Positions 19,201 to 27,809 of a stretch of DNA of 64,000 nt are shown one piece after another. Origin of the DNA: an uncultured Saprospiraceae bacterium (lineage in GTDB: Bacteria > Bacteroidota > Bacteroidia > Chitinophagales > Saprospiraceae); contig CALLAW010000040.1 in NCBI GenBank assembly GCA_938001865.1, positions 35,450 through 99,449 of the forward strand, in the 5' to 3' direction. The notes beneath the pieces were generated by a model. That model had not been told where the DNA came from. It saw nothing but the letters and a program-made list of their open reading frames with translations, and ran no database searches. The first letter of the stretch is position 1. Every line of letters starts with the position of its first letter. The translations under genes and the position numbers were made by a program.

Positions 19201-20583
19201 GTTGTAGAGTTTAACGAGAATGGCCAGAAAGAGAATATCGTACTCTCAAGATCTGGTGAAGTAAGAATCTTGGAACCAAAGACTAATAAAATCTTAACAA
19301 CAGCATTTATCCCGTACGCGAGTATACTCAAGGTAAAGGATAATGCTAAGATTGCTAAAGGTGATATTATCTGTGAATGGGATGCCTTTAACTCTGCAAT
19401 TATTTCAGAGTTTGGTGGTATCATCGAATTCGACGGGATAGAAGAAGGTGTGACGTTCAGATCTGAGAGAGATGATCAGACAGGATTTACAGAAAAGATC
19501 ATAATAGAGTCTAGAAATAAGAAGTTGATTCCGCAAATCAATATCATGTCTCCATCTGGCGAAGTCATCAAAGCATATACGATGCCAGTGGGTGCTTATC
19601 TCGCTATCGATAATGGTGATGAAGTGAAGCCAGGACTACGTATCGCTAAGATACCTCGAAAGCTAGGTAAGATTCAGGATATTACCGGTGGTCTCCCAAG
19701 AGTAACAGAACTCTTCGAGGCACGTAATCCATCTAATCCTGCTGTAGTCGCGGAGATAGATGGTATCGTAACATTCGGTAAGCTCAAAAGAGGAAATAGA
19801 GAAGTATTCGTCGAAGATGAGAAGACTAATCAGAAGCGTAAATACATGATTGGAAAAGGTCTCTTGATGCTCGTGCAAGATGGTGACTTTGTAAGATCAG
19901 GAACTAAGCTTTCTGATGGTGCTACTTCACCATTTGATATCCTCAATATCTCAGGACCATTCGCTGTACAGCAACACTTGGTCAATGGAGTACAAGAGGT
20001 CTATAGATCTCAAGGTATCAAGATTAACGATAAGCATATCGAGGTGATCGTCAAGCAAATGATGAGAAGAGTAGAAATCGAAGACGCAGGAGATACGATC
20101 TTCCTCGAAGGTGAAGCTGTGGAGAAAATCAACTTCTTAGAGCAAAATGACTTTATCTACGATAAGAAGATCGTCTTAGATGCTGGAGATAGTACTAAGC
20201 TCAAAGCTGGTCAAACGATCACTCTGAGACAGTTGAGAGAGGAAAATAGTTTCCTTAAGAGAAATGATCAGAAGCAAGTAAATGCTAGAGATGCCGTACC
20301 AGCAACATCTAAGCCTATCCTGCAAGGTATCACTCGATCATCTCTCGGTACAGTAAGTTGGATATCAGCAGCATCATTCCAAGAGACAACTAAGGTACTC
20401 AGTACTGCAGCGATTGGAGCGAAGAGAGATGTCTTACTCGGTCTGAAAGAGAATGTCATAGCAGGTAAAAATATCCCTGCGGGAACAGGAATCAAAGACT
20501 TTAGAAATGTCTATGTCGACAGGAATGATAAAGAATATCAGACTGCCGAAGATATAGAAGCAGAAACAGCAGCAGCAGAATAG
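16297..20583 (+). CDS. rpoC: DNA-directed RNA polymerase subunit beta'
   Basis: 1428 residues. The N-terminal zinc ribbon ([20 protein letters not shown]), the catalytic NADFDGDQM loop that binds magnesium, the bridge/trigger region ([16 protein letters not shown]) and the second zinc site ([15 protein letters not shown]) are intact. Ends with an acidic/Ala tail (EAETAAAE). Last gene of the nusG-rpoC run; a double hairpin terminator follows. Confidence 0.98.
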   Translation: MSFKKNFTQQKSFDAITISLTSPDQILERSYGEVLKPETINYRTYKPERDGLFCERIFGPVKDYECYCGKYKRIRYKGIVCDRCGVEVTEKKVRRERMGHIKLVVPVVHIWFFKSLPNKIGYLLGIASKKLETIVYYERYAVIQPGVKEGEIEVKDLLTEEEYFEVLDSLPADNQLLDDSDPNKFIAKMGADGIRELLMRLDLDQLALDLRHQAATETSRQRKSEALKRLRVVEAFRDGQTRIDNRPEWTIIDYLPVIPPELRPLVPLDGGRFASSDLNDLYRRVIIRNNRLKRLIEIKAPEVILRNEKRMLQEAVDSLFDNSRKSNAVKAEGGRALKSLSDVLKGKQGRFRQNLLGKRVDYSGRSVIVVGPNLKLHECGLPKGMASELFKPFVIRKLIERGIVKTVKSAKKLVDRKDPVIWDILENILKGHPIMLNRAPTLHRLSIQSFQPKLVEGKAIQLHPLVCGAFNADFDGDQMAVHVPLSHAAILEAQVLMLSAHNMLNPQNGTPITLPSQDMVLGLYYLSKEKPAEKSKGSGMIFYSSEEAEIAYNEGKVDLHAPVKAKIEVENEEGAIEWKLSDTTVGRILFNDAKPDGYPFINVVLTKRNLKKVVNTLIQKTSFTVAAEFLDKIKEMGFYWSFKGGLSFNLGDLINPSVKESTLISAKDEVDEVWENYNMGLITNNERYNQVIDKWTYADNKITENLMKELAEHKDGFNSVYMMLDSGARGSKQQIKQLCGLRGLMAKPRKSGDTGGAVIENPILSNFLEGLSIQDYFISTHGARKGLADTALKTADAGYLTRRLVDVSQDVVVRQEDCNTLRGIMTKALIENDKIIEPLSDRIEGRYSLQDVEHPETEEILVSEAQYIDAKIAKTIEEAGVEAVVIRSVLTCDAKSGVCTKCYGKNLATNRISERGDAVGIIAAQSIGEPGTQLTLRTFHVGGIASVSKTENQIVSKFDGVLDFDNIKVVEFNENGQKENIVLSRSGEVRILEPKTNKILTTAFIPYASILKVKDNAKIAKGDIICEWDAFNSAIISEFGGIIEFDGIEEGVTFRSERDDQTGFTEKIIIESRNKKLIPQINIMSPSGEVIKAYTMPVGAYLAIDNGDEVKPGLRIAKIPRKLGKIQDITGGLPRVTELFEARNPSNPAVVAEIDGIVTFGKLKRGNREVFVEDEKTNQKRKYMIGKGLLMLVQDGDFVRSGTKLSDGATSPFDILNISGPFAVQQHLVNGVQEVYRSQGIKINDKHIEVIVKQMMRRVEIEDAGDTIFLEGEAVEKINFLEQNDFIYDKKIVLDAGDSTKLKAGQTITLRQLREENSFLKRNDQKQVNARDAVPATSKPILQGITRSSLGTVSWISAASFQETTKVLSTAAIGAKRDVLLGLKENVIAGKNIPAGTGIKDFRNVYVDRNDKEYQTAEDIEAETAAAE

Positions 20584-20584
20584 T

Positions 20585-20655
20585 ACTCTCTCTGAGGAGA
20601 GAGTAATCGTAAAATAGCGGCAACATTCTTAATTGAGTGTTGCCGTTTTTGTTTT
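20585..20655 (+). terminator. Terminator after rpoC, preceded by a small hairpin
   Basis: First an 8-bp stem ACTCTCTC / GAGAGAGT with a TGAG loop (20585-20604), then the true terminator: 11-bp CGGCAACATTC / GAGTGTTGCCG (one G-U) at 20618-20645 with a six-base loop and the tail TTTTTGTTTTG. The following 220 bases up to 20873 hold no gene I can support. Confidence 0.92.
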
Positions 20656-20873
20656 GTGATAGCTTAGTTGAGTCCACTGATTTACGATTGTGGGGACATA
20701 GAATAATGCATGGTGTAGTTGGATTGATAAGGACTAACCCCTAATAGCGAAACCATGATAATCGATCTAATACTGTGCATAAGATCTATTGGTAATCAAA
20801 TGATGAAGAGAGAATCTTATTCGTTACCCGCCGTGGTTGTGTAATTGGTATAGTATGAGATGTGGTGGTGACC

Positions 20874-21581
20874 TTACGCCTTTATAGCTCGGGTCATTTC
20901 ATGTTTGCGATTAGGGCCGGGGAGTTGATCGAGCTGGTATCCTATCCCTTTGAACATCCGCTTGACCACCCCTTTAGCACAGTAAGTGGTAAGAGCACCA
21001 TTCTTCTGCATTGATTGATAGAGTAGGGTATGGTACTCTGGAGTCCAGAGTTCAGGTTGTGTGTTGGGAGCAAATGCATCAAAGAATATTACATCATATA
21101 AGTCAGGGGGATATGGATGCGTCAGCACGTCGCAGTGATACTTAGTCAGTGAAGTGTAAGAGTTGAGCTTGACTTCTGTATTCCAATCAGAGGAGTGTAT
21201 CTCGGACAATAGTCGCTTCTGTGAATCATTAAGATGAGGAAGCATTGAATTGAAGTTCAGCTTGTCTGTGGTCGTTGGATCTAGAGGATGCTTTTCTATC
21301 GTATGGATTGTGATATTTATGTGATGTTTGTCAGCCCAAAGAGCTGCTAGCCATACATTCAGCCCAGTACCCATTCCAATTTCTAAGATATTGATATGCT
21401 CTCTATGGTGCTGTACCCTCTGATAGTCCAACCCAGCCATGATAAAGACATGTATTGACTCATCTATCGCCCCAAAGATACTATGGTAAGTAGCTCCGTA
21501 AGCTTGCGATTCCAATGTATGAGACCCATCTGCTGTCTGATAGAGACTTACACTTGGATGATCTGTCTGTTGTTTATTCAT
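20874..21581 (-). CDS. mnmD: MnmD-type tRNA wobble-uridine methyltransferase
   Basis: 235 residues of the DUF752/MnmC N-terminal domain family, here a stand-alone protein as in many non-proteobacteria. It would methylate 5-aminomethyl-2-thiouridine at tRNA position 34. The SAM-binding loop is EIGMGTGLNVWLAA (about residues 66-79), and the family motif FFDAFAPNTQPELWT follows. No FAD-oxidase (MnmC2) domain is present. The TAAATTTG -7 element lies eight bases upstream of its ATG, divergent from mqnD. Confidence 0.9.
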   Translation of the reverse strand: MNKQQTDHPSVSLYQTADGSHTLESQAYGATYHSIFGAIDESIHVFIMAGLDYQRVQHHREHINILEIGMGTGLNVWLAALWADKHHINITIHTIEKHPLDPTTTDKLNFNSMLPHLNDSQKRLLSEIHSSDWNTEVKLNSYTSLTKYHCDVLTHPYPPDLYDVIFFDAFAPNTQPELWTPEYHTLLYQSMQKNGALTTYCAKGVVKRMFKGIGYQLDQLPGPNRKHEMTRAIKA

Positions 21582-21589
21582 AATCAGCT

Positions 21590-21597
21590 CAAATTTA
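21590..21597 (-). promoter_or_regulatory. -7 element for mnmD
   Basis: On the minus strand this reads TAAATTTG, an exact TAnnTTTG match, with only eight bases to the mnmD start codon at 21581; the 5' untranslated region would be about 1-4 bases. No clear -33 TTTG. Confidence 0.55.
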
Positions 21598-21660
21598 ACT
21601 GGAATATGTACAACAATTCAGAGATATTCTGCTTTTCAATTATGCGTAAGAGATTAATTG

Positions 21661-21668
21661 CAACTTTG
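21661..21668 (+). promoter_or_regulatory. -7 element for mqnD
   Basis: CAACTTTG differs from TAnnTTTG only in the first base and ends four bases before the mqnD ATG at 21673, predicting a leaderless or nearly leaderless transcript. Confidence 0.5.
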
Positions 21669-21672
21669 TAAA

Positions 21673-22512
21673 ATGAAGAGAAAGATAAGTCTAGCCTATA
21701 GTCCATGCCCTAACGATACGTATATTTTTGGTGGGATAGCATTGGGGTTGGTCTCAGATCAACTTCACTATGATATTACACTTGGTGATGTAGGATTACT
21801 CAACTCCTTAGGTACTCAGTCGTCTTTTGATGTCATCAAGATGAGCTATCATGCGTGGGCTTATCTAACTGATGAATACCAAATGTTGCCATTCGGCTCG
21901 GCGCTAGGATTCGGAGTTGGGCCATTATTGATTGCCGATCAACAAGAGATGGTAGATGTTGGGAAGATACATAGAGTTGCTATTCCAGGTAAATTCACTA
22001 CAGCTAATATGTTGTTAGACTTTGCCTATGGGAGTAATTTATTCGAGAAGGAAGTGATGATATTCTCAGAGATAGAAGCTGCAATCTCTAATGGTGAGGT
22101 AGACGCTGGGGTAATCATCCATGAAAATAGATTTACCTACCAGGAGAGAGGGTATCATTGTATCCAAGATCTAGGCCAGTATTGGGAGACTGAAACCAAG
22201 CTACCCATTCCACTTGGAGGGATAGCAGTGAAACGATCATTACCTGATGGCACCAAGCAGGCAATCTGTAGAGACCTGCAAGAGAGTATAGCCTTAGCTG
22301 ATAGAGATTTTGACTTGATCAGAGATTATGTCAAGCGGTATGCTCAAGATATGGATGTAGAGATCATGAAGAAGCATATAGATCTCTATGTCAATCAAAG
22401 TACACGGGGACTCTCTAAAGAAGATATCAGAAGTATCGAGTATTTACTCACTCACATCTCAAAGACAAACCAACATGTCAATCTTCACGCAGACTGGCTA
22501 GCAAATTATTAA
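21673..22512 (+). CDS. mqnD: 1,4-dihydroxy-6-naphthoate synthase (menaquinone, futalosine route)
   Basis: 279 residues from the first ATG; an in-frame TTG five codons earlier lies inside the promoter and is unlikely to be used. The protein shows the MqnD start LAYSPCPNDTYIFGGIA and the middle motif KMSYHAWAYL, with the periplasmic-binding-protein-like fold of the MqnA/MqnD family. It converts cyclic dehypoxanthinyl futalosine to 1,4-dihydroxy-6-naphthoate. Its presence shows that menaquinone is probably made by the futalosine route rather than the classical MenFDHCEB route. Other mqn genes are not nearby, but a UbiA-type prenyltransferase at 62226 may belong to the same pathway. Confidence 0.93.
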   Translation: MKRKISLAYSPCPNDTYIFGGIALGLVSDQLHYDITLGDVGLLNSLGTQSSFDVIKMSYHAWAYLTDEYQMLPFGSALGFGVGPLLIADQQEMVDVGKIHRVAIPGKFTTANMLLDFAYGSNLFEKEVMIFSEIEAAISNGEVDAGVIIHENRFTYQERGYHCIQDLGQYWETETKLPIPLGGIAVKRSLPDGTKQAICRDLQESIALADRDFDLIRDYVKRYAQDMDVEIMKKHIDLYVNQSTRGLSKEDIRSIEYLLTHISKTNQHVNLHADWLANY

Positions 22513-22580
22513 CAACGACTAAAACTATCATATTAAATAATTCCATAAAGTGTACTTAACTGTTAAAGTGATGATTAAAT

Positions 22581-22612
22581 ATTGCTAAAATACTTAATAT
22601 ATGATATATTTG
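22581..22612 (+). promoter_or_regulatory. Promoter of the first small-RNA-like unit
   Basis: ATTG at 22581-22584, 20 bases, then a perfect TATATTTG at 22605-22612. This is the same arrangement and spacing as the predicted xerC promoter. No open reading frame follows; a hairpin and terminator do. Confidence 0.6.
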
Positions 22613-22617
22613 AATTG

Positions 22618-22680
22618 TGTAAGTTTAGGTTATTAAACTAAAAATTCGTTTTTGCTCGTGAAATGTCACGAGCATTTTTT
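22618..22680 (+). ncRNA. Candidate small RNA, unit 1 of a tandem pair
   Basis: About 63 bases between a good promoter and a good terminator. The 5' part folds as AGTTTA / TAAACT (22622-22627 and 22634-22639) around the six-base loop GGTTAT. The 3' end is a terminator: TGCTCGTG / CACGAGCA (22653-22660, 22667-22674) and TTTTTT. No start codon with a meaningful frame is inside. The 5' hairpin block is repeated in unit 2 at 22862-22886 with 20 of 25 bases identical, including the whole GGTTATTAAA. I do not recognise a known RNA family. Confidence 0.55.
22653..22680 (+). terminator. Terminator of small-RNA unit 1
   Basis: 8-bp perfect stem TGCTCGTG / CACGAGCA, six-base loop, six T. Oriented to the right and not attached to any coding gene (mqnD ended 140 bases earlier). 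Confidence 0.85.
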
Positions 22681-22831
22681 ATTTGTACCCATTTCATTTC
22701 TCCTCAATCTATGGAAGCATACCTCATTCTTGATAGAGTATAGTGTTGATAATAAGTGAGTTATATAATGTTAATAAGATAAAGTAGCGATTTACAGCTA
22801 ATTACATATACACAAAGTTTTATATTTTGGC

Positions 22832-22851
22832 ATAGTATTTGGTCATACTAT
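22832..22851. repeat. Inverted repeat ATAGTAT-N6-ATACTAT upstream of unit 2
   Basis: Perfect 7-bp arms at 22832-22838 and 22845-22851 with spacer TTGGTC. It overlaps the likely -7 region of the second unit, so a repressor operator is possible; a hairpin in a longer RNA is the alternative. Confidence 0.5.
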
Positions 22852-22921
22852 ATCGAATATGAGTTTTGGTTATTAAATTGAGTATTGCCCGAGATCCCCA
22901 ATCTCGGGCTACTTTTTTTTT
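22847..22921 (+). ncRNA. Candidate small RNA, unit 2 of a tandem pair
   Basis: The block AGTTTTGGTTATTAAATT (22862-22879) repeats the 5' hairpin of unit 1: the loop GGTTAT is unchanged, a C is replaced by T so that one pair becomes G-U, and one closing pair is lost. A strong terminator follows: GCCCGAGAT / ATCTCGGGC (22887-22895, 22901-22909), loop CCCCA, then TAC and a run of nine T. The terminator stems of the two units are unrelated in sequence. Promoter less clear: TAGTATTTG (22833-22841) or TATATTTTG (22821-22829), each with one extra base against the consensus. The start is estimated. Confidence 0.5.
22887..22921 (+). terminator. Terminator of small-RNA unit 2
   Basis: Perfect 9-bp GC-rich stem GCCCGAGAT / ATCTCGGGC with a CCCCA loop and a T tail reaching 22921. 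It points to the right, so it does not serve the leftward adhesin gene whose stop is at 23002. Confidence 0.88.
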
Positions 22922-23001
22922 ATACCTTATTTACCGTGTTGGGTTCTGACATGACGACTCAGAGATCACATCATTCTTAACTATTATCCCCCATATAAGG
23001 A

Positions 23002-26000
23002 TTACAGTTTACTCCATCTTACACTATAGCTTTTGTTGTCTATAGAGATTCTGGTGAGATATACTCCTGGTTGATATTGGCTGATATCTATTCTGAGATC
23101 TTTTGGATTATTTTCTATCGTTAGTCTCTGTCCTTGGAGAGAGTAGATCTCAATTGAGTTTATTTCATTTTGGCTATGACCATCTAAGCTAAAATCTATC
23201 GTAGAGCTAGCTGGATTAGGGCTAGCGACTAACTTGAACTTTTGTTCGTCGATATCTTGGACCTGTGAACTCACTTTTTCTTCTATCATAATTGGATCTG
23301 ATACCAATTCGCAGCCATTATTATCAATAATTATTGCCTGATATTCACCTGGCATGAGATCAGTCAGATCAGTAGTGTTATAGTCTGTCAGCACACCATC
23401 TAAGTACCAATCGATCTGATATGGGAGGACACCACCGGTAATACTTGTAGAGATACTTCCATCATTACCATCTACTGTGAGCTCATCCACGATTGCATTT
23501 ACACTTAGTGCTATGATTGATGGTTCTTCGATGACAACAGTAGTACTTGTCAGACATCCGTCTTGATCTATTGCTACTACATCATACTCACCGGCTGAGA
23601 GCTGATCTAAGCTTCCTCCATTGGCACTGACCTCGGTATAGACAACACCATTATCATCAATGATAATCTCACCATCACTGCCGCCAAAGCAGCTGACTGA
23701 GATCACTGTTGCTGAGAGCGGGACTTCTGCAAGTCGAGTTACTGAGAACGAACAGAGAGTGGAGTTGTTACTATTATCAGTCCCCATATAACTTACAACT
23801 GTCGTGCCCACCTCAAAGGGTGCTTGACTCTCTTGTCCTTCGGTGAGGGTGAGGGTTACAGACTCTCCGCAGTTATCCTCTGCTGTGAGAGTGTAGATTA
23901 CTTCTTGGCAGTATGCGACCGTGAGATCAGATGGACAGTTGATGATAGGCGGTGATACATCATCGACGGTGAGGGTAGTGGTGCCGATCGCAAAGTTGCC
24001 AGATTCGTCTGCAACTCGGATGTCTACTTGATATGTTGCAGTGCCACAGAGTACTACGGGTTCGTACTCGTAGGTAAATGTCAAGCTCGTACAATTATCA
24101 CTCGATGCAAGGTTATAAGCAATTGGATCAGGAAGGATGATTCCACCTGTCTCTGAGATCTCAATTGTTAATGGTTGGAGATCGACTATTGGCTTGATGT
24201 CATCTTCATATCCAGTCGTAATACCTGCACTGACCTGACACCCGTTCTGATCAGTGACCGTGATTGACGTGAACTCTGATCCAAGATCAGTATCAGGAGA
24301 GTTACTACCGCCTTCCCAGACATACAGATATGGTGGTGATCCTCCCATGACGATCGCAGTAGCCAGACCATCTTGTGTATCGGTACACGTCGGTATTGAA
24401 TTGACTTGGATATCGATCGTCAAGGCACTTGGTTCTGTGATAGTGATTGATTGTTGTGTAACACAATTGGCAGAGTCAGTAGCTGTCACTGTATAACTGC
24501 CAGCTCTCAATTGATTAGCCTCTTGAGGGATATTATCTTCATTGAGTACAGTGATGTCAAATGGGGGAATACCATTGATAACTTCGATACTCACACTTCC
24601 ATCATCGTCTCCATTACAATTGACATGAGTGACTACAGTATTGATCTCTATGAGACATCCACCAGCATTGACATTCTCGGCAATAGTGAGTTGACAACCA
24701 AGGTCGTCAGTGATCAAGCATGTATAGTTTCCAGGTGACAGACCAGTAAGAGTTGCTAGAGTATCTCCATTACTCCAGAGATAAGAGTAACTCCCGCTGC
24801 CTCCTTGTGTAGTGAGAGCAATAGACCCATCATTGATGCCTGTCTCTGACTCTGGAGTCACGACTGAAGTGTAAGAGAGCAATTCATTTTGCATGACAGG
24901 AATCAATCTTGTCACAGAACACCCAAGAGTATCTGTAACAGTAAGTGCATATGTATCAGCGGTCAACCCATCAATATCTTGAGCTGTACTCCCAGTATTC
25001 CATTGGAATACATAACCACCATGACCGCCTATGGCTGATGTGACAATCTCTCCAGTAGCATCTCCATAGCAATCTACGTCTGTTACATCCTCTACAACGA
25101 TGATAAGTGGGAGTACATCCGGTATTGTCACCAGAAAGCTATCGACACAACTCTTGCTATCAACGACTGTCACCTGATACTGTCCAGAGACTAAGTCAGT
25201 GATCGTATCTCCTACCAGGTCCTCTGGCCAGAAATAAAAGTATGGACTCACTCCACCAGTGGCATGTACTGCTACCAAACTTGTAGTATCATCATAGCAG
25301 ATCGGCGGCACCAATGTATCTATCGTCAAATCAATCGCTAGCGGCTCTACAATCTCATAAGTCTGAGCAGCACTACAGCCAGTCGCATCGATAACAGTAT
25401 AGGTATATAATCCTGGACATAGATCAGTCAATCTACTAGCAGTCGTACCTGTAGACCATGATCCTGTGACATTAGTATTATTCGCTAGTCCGGCCTCTAA
25501 GATTCCATCACAATCCCCAATACAACTTACAGGAGTATTCTCTATAAGTATGATCTCGAGGTCTTCAGAACAGTTCACTGTGATAGAGTCTACCTGCATG
25601 CAGCCTAGACTATCAGTAACCATTACCGTATATGTAGCACAAGTATCGATCATTAATGTAGAGAGGGTGCTCCCATCGCTCCACTCATATGTGTCGTACT
25701 CTTCAGTAAGGCTAAGTTGCACTGGATTGCCAGGACAGATTACTGAAGGACCGCTGATGCTAAATGGTGTCACTTGTAACTCTACGATATCAATATAAGC
25801 TATACCTGTACAGCCAGCCGCATCGGATACTACTACGTTATAGTTATTAGGACTGTCGACGGTGATCGTATCTGTCAAGTCGCCAGTACTCCAAGAGTAG
25901 GTTGCATACCCTCCTGTTGCAACAAGCTGAGTACTCGTCCCTTCACAATATTCGGTATCCCCTTCAATAGTCACGGGGAGTCCTTCTTCGGAGACTGTTA

Positions 26001-26982
26001 CGAGTGTGTTAGCAATACATCCATTATTATCCATGACTTGGACATTGTACAATCCAGCTATCAGGTTGATAGCTAATGGTCCTACTTGTCCATCTGACCA
26101 ACTGTATTGATAAGGTGGATTGCCTCCACTTGCCTCTAATTCTACTTCGCCGTTTAACCCATTGAGACAGAGTGGAGAATTATTTGAGATTTCATCGATT
26201 TGGATTTCTGTCGGCTCTTCAAGTATCACAGCCAGAGTTGTTGTATTGTCATTACTATCAGTAATTTCTACCGTAGTTTCACCTGCTTCTAATTCAACAG
26301 CAGGGTTCGTATTTTCTCCATTCTCCCAATCATAGAAGTAGGGTGGTGTCCCACCTGTAACATTTAATGTTACTTCTCCATCCTGTCCTTGGTAGCAACT
26401 TGGATCTATTTGACTTGCTATTGTAGCCTCCAAAGTCACGTTACTTGCATTGATAGTTGTAGATTCGCTGATGACCCTTACTCTATCATTGCCGCTGCCC
26501 GACCCATTGCCAATCACACCTGCGGCATGCATTGTCACTTCAGTTCCTTGAGGGAGGTTAGGTGCTGTCCAATCAGCAGTCCAAGTAAGCGGTGCTCCAT
26601 TGAACGGATTCATCCCACTATGCTCATGATATTCTCTGCCACTTGAGGTCATAAACGTGGACCCTGTTGATGCATTGGCTAGGTCTCCTGCATTGGCATT
26701 GTTGTCATCTATGGCTACCCACTGGAATCCACCACGGGAGGCGGCACCATTGGGATTGGTCAGTGTAATTGTAATCGGATAAGTAGTGTTAGCATCCACG
26801 GATGTAGGAAGACCAGTGATGGTCAATTCTCCATCTAGAGCTTGATTACTACCAGTATGGCATTGGTTACAAGTATTTTCTCCAGGTGCTCCAGTTTTTC
26901 CATTTGGAGGATTACTAGAGAATGAGAGCAATAGCACTGCAATACCAAGACAGAAGGCAATGAGTTGTAATTTATTAGTCAT
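23002..26982 (-). CDS. Giant T9SS-exported SprB-repeat protein with choice-of-anchor V domain
   Basis: 1326 residues. Signal peptide (about 1-22), then a choice-of-anchor V type domain (about 25-180) that begins with a c-heme-like CNQCH motif at residues 38-42 (APGENTCNQCHTG). About twelve SprB/Ig-like repeats follow, each with an NG-C-hydrophobic start, GG.PPY.Y.W, and GC near the end (for example NPPYQYSWSDGQVG). A HYR-like module (PIINCPSDLTVAYC) and two further SprB repeats come next, then a T9SS type A sorting domain (SPNPASSTIDF to WSKL). SprB is the gliding adhesin of flavobacteria; adhesion is a reasonable inference. Single gene, preceded by a 572-base gene-free region. TTTATTTG (minus strand, 26997-27004) may be its -7. 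Confidence 0.88.
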   Translation of the reverse strand: MTNKLQLIAFCLGIAVLLLSFSSNPPNGKTGAPGENTCNQCHTGSNQALDGELTITGLPTSVDANTTYPITITLTNPNGAASRGGFQWVAIDDNNANAGDLANASTGSTFMTSSGREYHEHSGMNPFNGAPLTWTADWTAPNLPQGTEVTMHAAGVIGNGSGSGNDRVRVISESTTINASNVTLEATIASQIDPSCYQGQDGEVTLNVTGGTPPYFYDWENGENTNPAVELEAGETTVEITDSNDNTTTLAVILEEPTEIQIDEISNNSPLCLNGLNGEVELEASGGNPPYQYSWSDGQVGPLAINLIAGLYNVQVMDNNGCIANTLVTVSEEGLPVTIEGDTEYCEGTSTQLVATGGYATYSWSTGDLTDTITVDSPNNYNVVVSDAAGCTGIAYIDIVELQVTPFSISGPSVICPGNPVQLSLTEEYDTYEWSDGSTLSTLMIDTCATYTVMVTDSLGCMQVDSITVNCSEDLEIILIENTPVSCIGDCDGILEAGLANNTNVTGSWSTGTTASRLTDLCPGLYTYTVIDATGCSAAQTYEIVEPLAIDLTIDTLVPPICYDDTTSLVAVHATGGVSPYFYFWPEDLVGDTITDLVSGQYQVTVVDSKSCVDSFLVTIPDVLPLIIVVEDVTDVDCYGDATGEIVTSAIGGHGGYVFQWNTGSTAQDIDGLTADTYALTVTDTLGCSVTRLIPVMQNELLSYTSVVTPESETGINDGSIALTTQGGSGSYSYLWSNGDTLATLTGLSPGNYTCLITDDLGCQLTIAENVNAGGCLIEINTVVTHVNCNGDDDGSVSIEVINGIPPFDITVLNEDNIPQEANQLRAGSYTVTATDSANCVTQQSITITEPSALTIDIQVNSIPTCTDTQDGLATAIVMGGSPPYLYVWEGGSNSPDTDLGSEFTSITVTDQNGCQVSAGITTGYEDDIKPIVDLQPLTIEISETGGIILPDPIAYNLASSDNCTSLTFTYEYEPVVLCGTATYQVDIRVADESGNFAIGTTTLTVDDVSPPIINCPSDLTVAYCQEVIYTLTAEDNCGESVTLTLTEGQESQAPFEVGTTVVSYMGTDNSNNSTLCSFSVTRLAEVPLSATVISVSCFGGSDGEIIIDDNGVVYTEVSANGGSLDQLSAGEYDVVAIDQDGCLTSTTVVIEEPSIIALSVNAIVDELTVDGNDGSISTSITGGVLPYQIDWYLDGVLTDYNTTDLTDLMPGEYQAIIIDNNGCELVSDPIMIEEKVSSQVQDIDEQKFKLVASPNPASSTIDFSLDGHSQNEINSIEIYSLQGQRLTIENNPKDLRIDISQYQPGVYLTRISIDNKSYSVRWSKL

Positions 26983-27554
26983 AATTACTTAAATATCAAA
27001 TAAACAATCGGAGTGGATATCACACTTAAGATTACTCTTGAGTAGCACTCTGTATTATCAAAAAATACCGATGTATTATGGATAATACGGAGTAAAATAA
27101 GACTCCATACCTTATAGGTGTGCCAAAAGCTGTGCTAGACACCCGTTTAAATAACATTAACTGAGATATGTCAGGTGTATTTTTTAGATGAGTGATATTT
27201 CAGTGATATTACCCACTCACTCTCATACAGATAAGGATTTACCCTAATTGTAATATGAGATTCTATAGAGTATTTTTATTCAGTGGATCACATCCTACTC
27301 TCATTAGCAATGATAGTCTGAGATGACTTGACTGCATGATAGAGGTATGAGACTCTATACCTTAATGCTAAAATAATATCCATTAGTGTGTATACAGCTC
27401 ATTGGTACTCTATATACTGCGTCTAGAGTTAGAGGTAGGAGAGGTTTACAAGAGAATTAGCAAGTAGTAGATGTTTAGCAACAGGGATACGTTAGAGAAT
27501 CATATTCTCTTGTCAAGTACGGAATCAGATATTCATAACGATGATCTGAAACTT
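26983..27554. other. Gene-free region upstream of the SprB-repeat gene
   Basis: No supportable gene on either strand. It holds an inverted repeat ACTCTGTATTATC / GATAATACGGAGT (27047-27059, 27081-27093; one G-U) with a 21-base spacer; a direct repeat AGTGATATT x2 (27191-27199, 27202-27210); a near-identical 14-mer pair GACTCYATACCTTA (27101-27114, 27351-27364); and a palindrome AGAGAAT-CAT-ATTCTCT (27494-27510). Likely a regulatory region for the adhesin, possibly with untranslated RNA; none of the hairpins has a T tail. Confidence 0.5.
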
Positions 27555-27764
27555 TTAATCTAATATTCCCTCATCCGTTAGTAACTGTATTGCCTCTTCT
27601 GCTCTTTCTTTAGAGACATAGAGTTGGATATTACCGAAGAGCCCAGCATGAGCAGAGTCCATTTTGTTAACTGAGACAGCTTCGATACCAGCTTCTTGTA
27701 GGATATGCTTAGCTGACATGATCTTGAGTTGCGAGACACTGATTAAGATTCTATTTTCATTCAT
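27555..27764 (-). CDS. DUF2007 family small protein
   Basis: 69 residues with the DUF2007 (putative signal-transducing protein) pattern: an N-terminal strand, a helix, and the conserved AGIEAVSVNKMDSAHAGLFG segment, ending with a helix rich in Glu. The family is small, cytosolic and ferredoxin-like in fold; its function is not established. It is the last gene of the leftward hemL to DUF2007 run, 45 bases downstream of the lipoprotein stop. Confidence 0.85.
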   Translation of the reverse strand: MNENRILISVSQLKIMSAKHILQEAGIEAVSVNKMDSAHAGLFGNIQLYVSKERAEEAIQLLTDEGILD

Positions 27765-27809
27765 GGCATATCTACTTTAGGTGTGACACTCTGGTGAGGA
27801 CATGATTTT

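Noticed and set aside
24254..24738. Open frames antisense to the SprB-repeat gene
   Set aside because: Shadows of a repetitive coding region; no start context, no similarity to any family.
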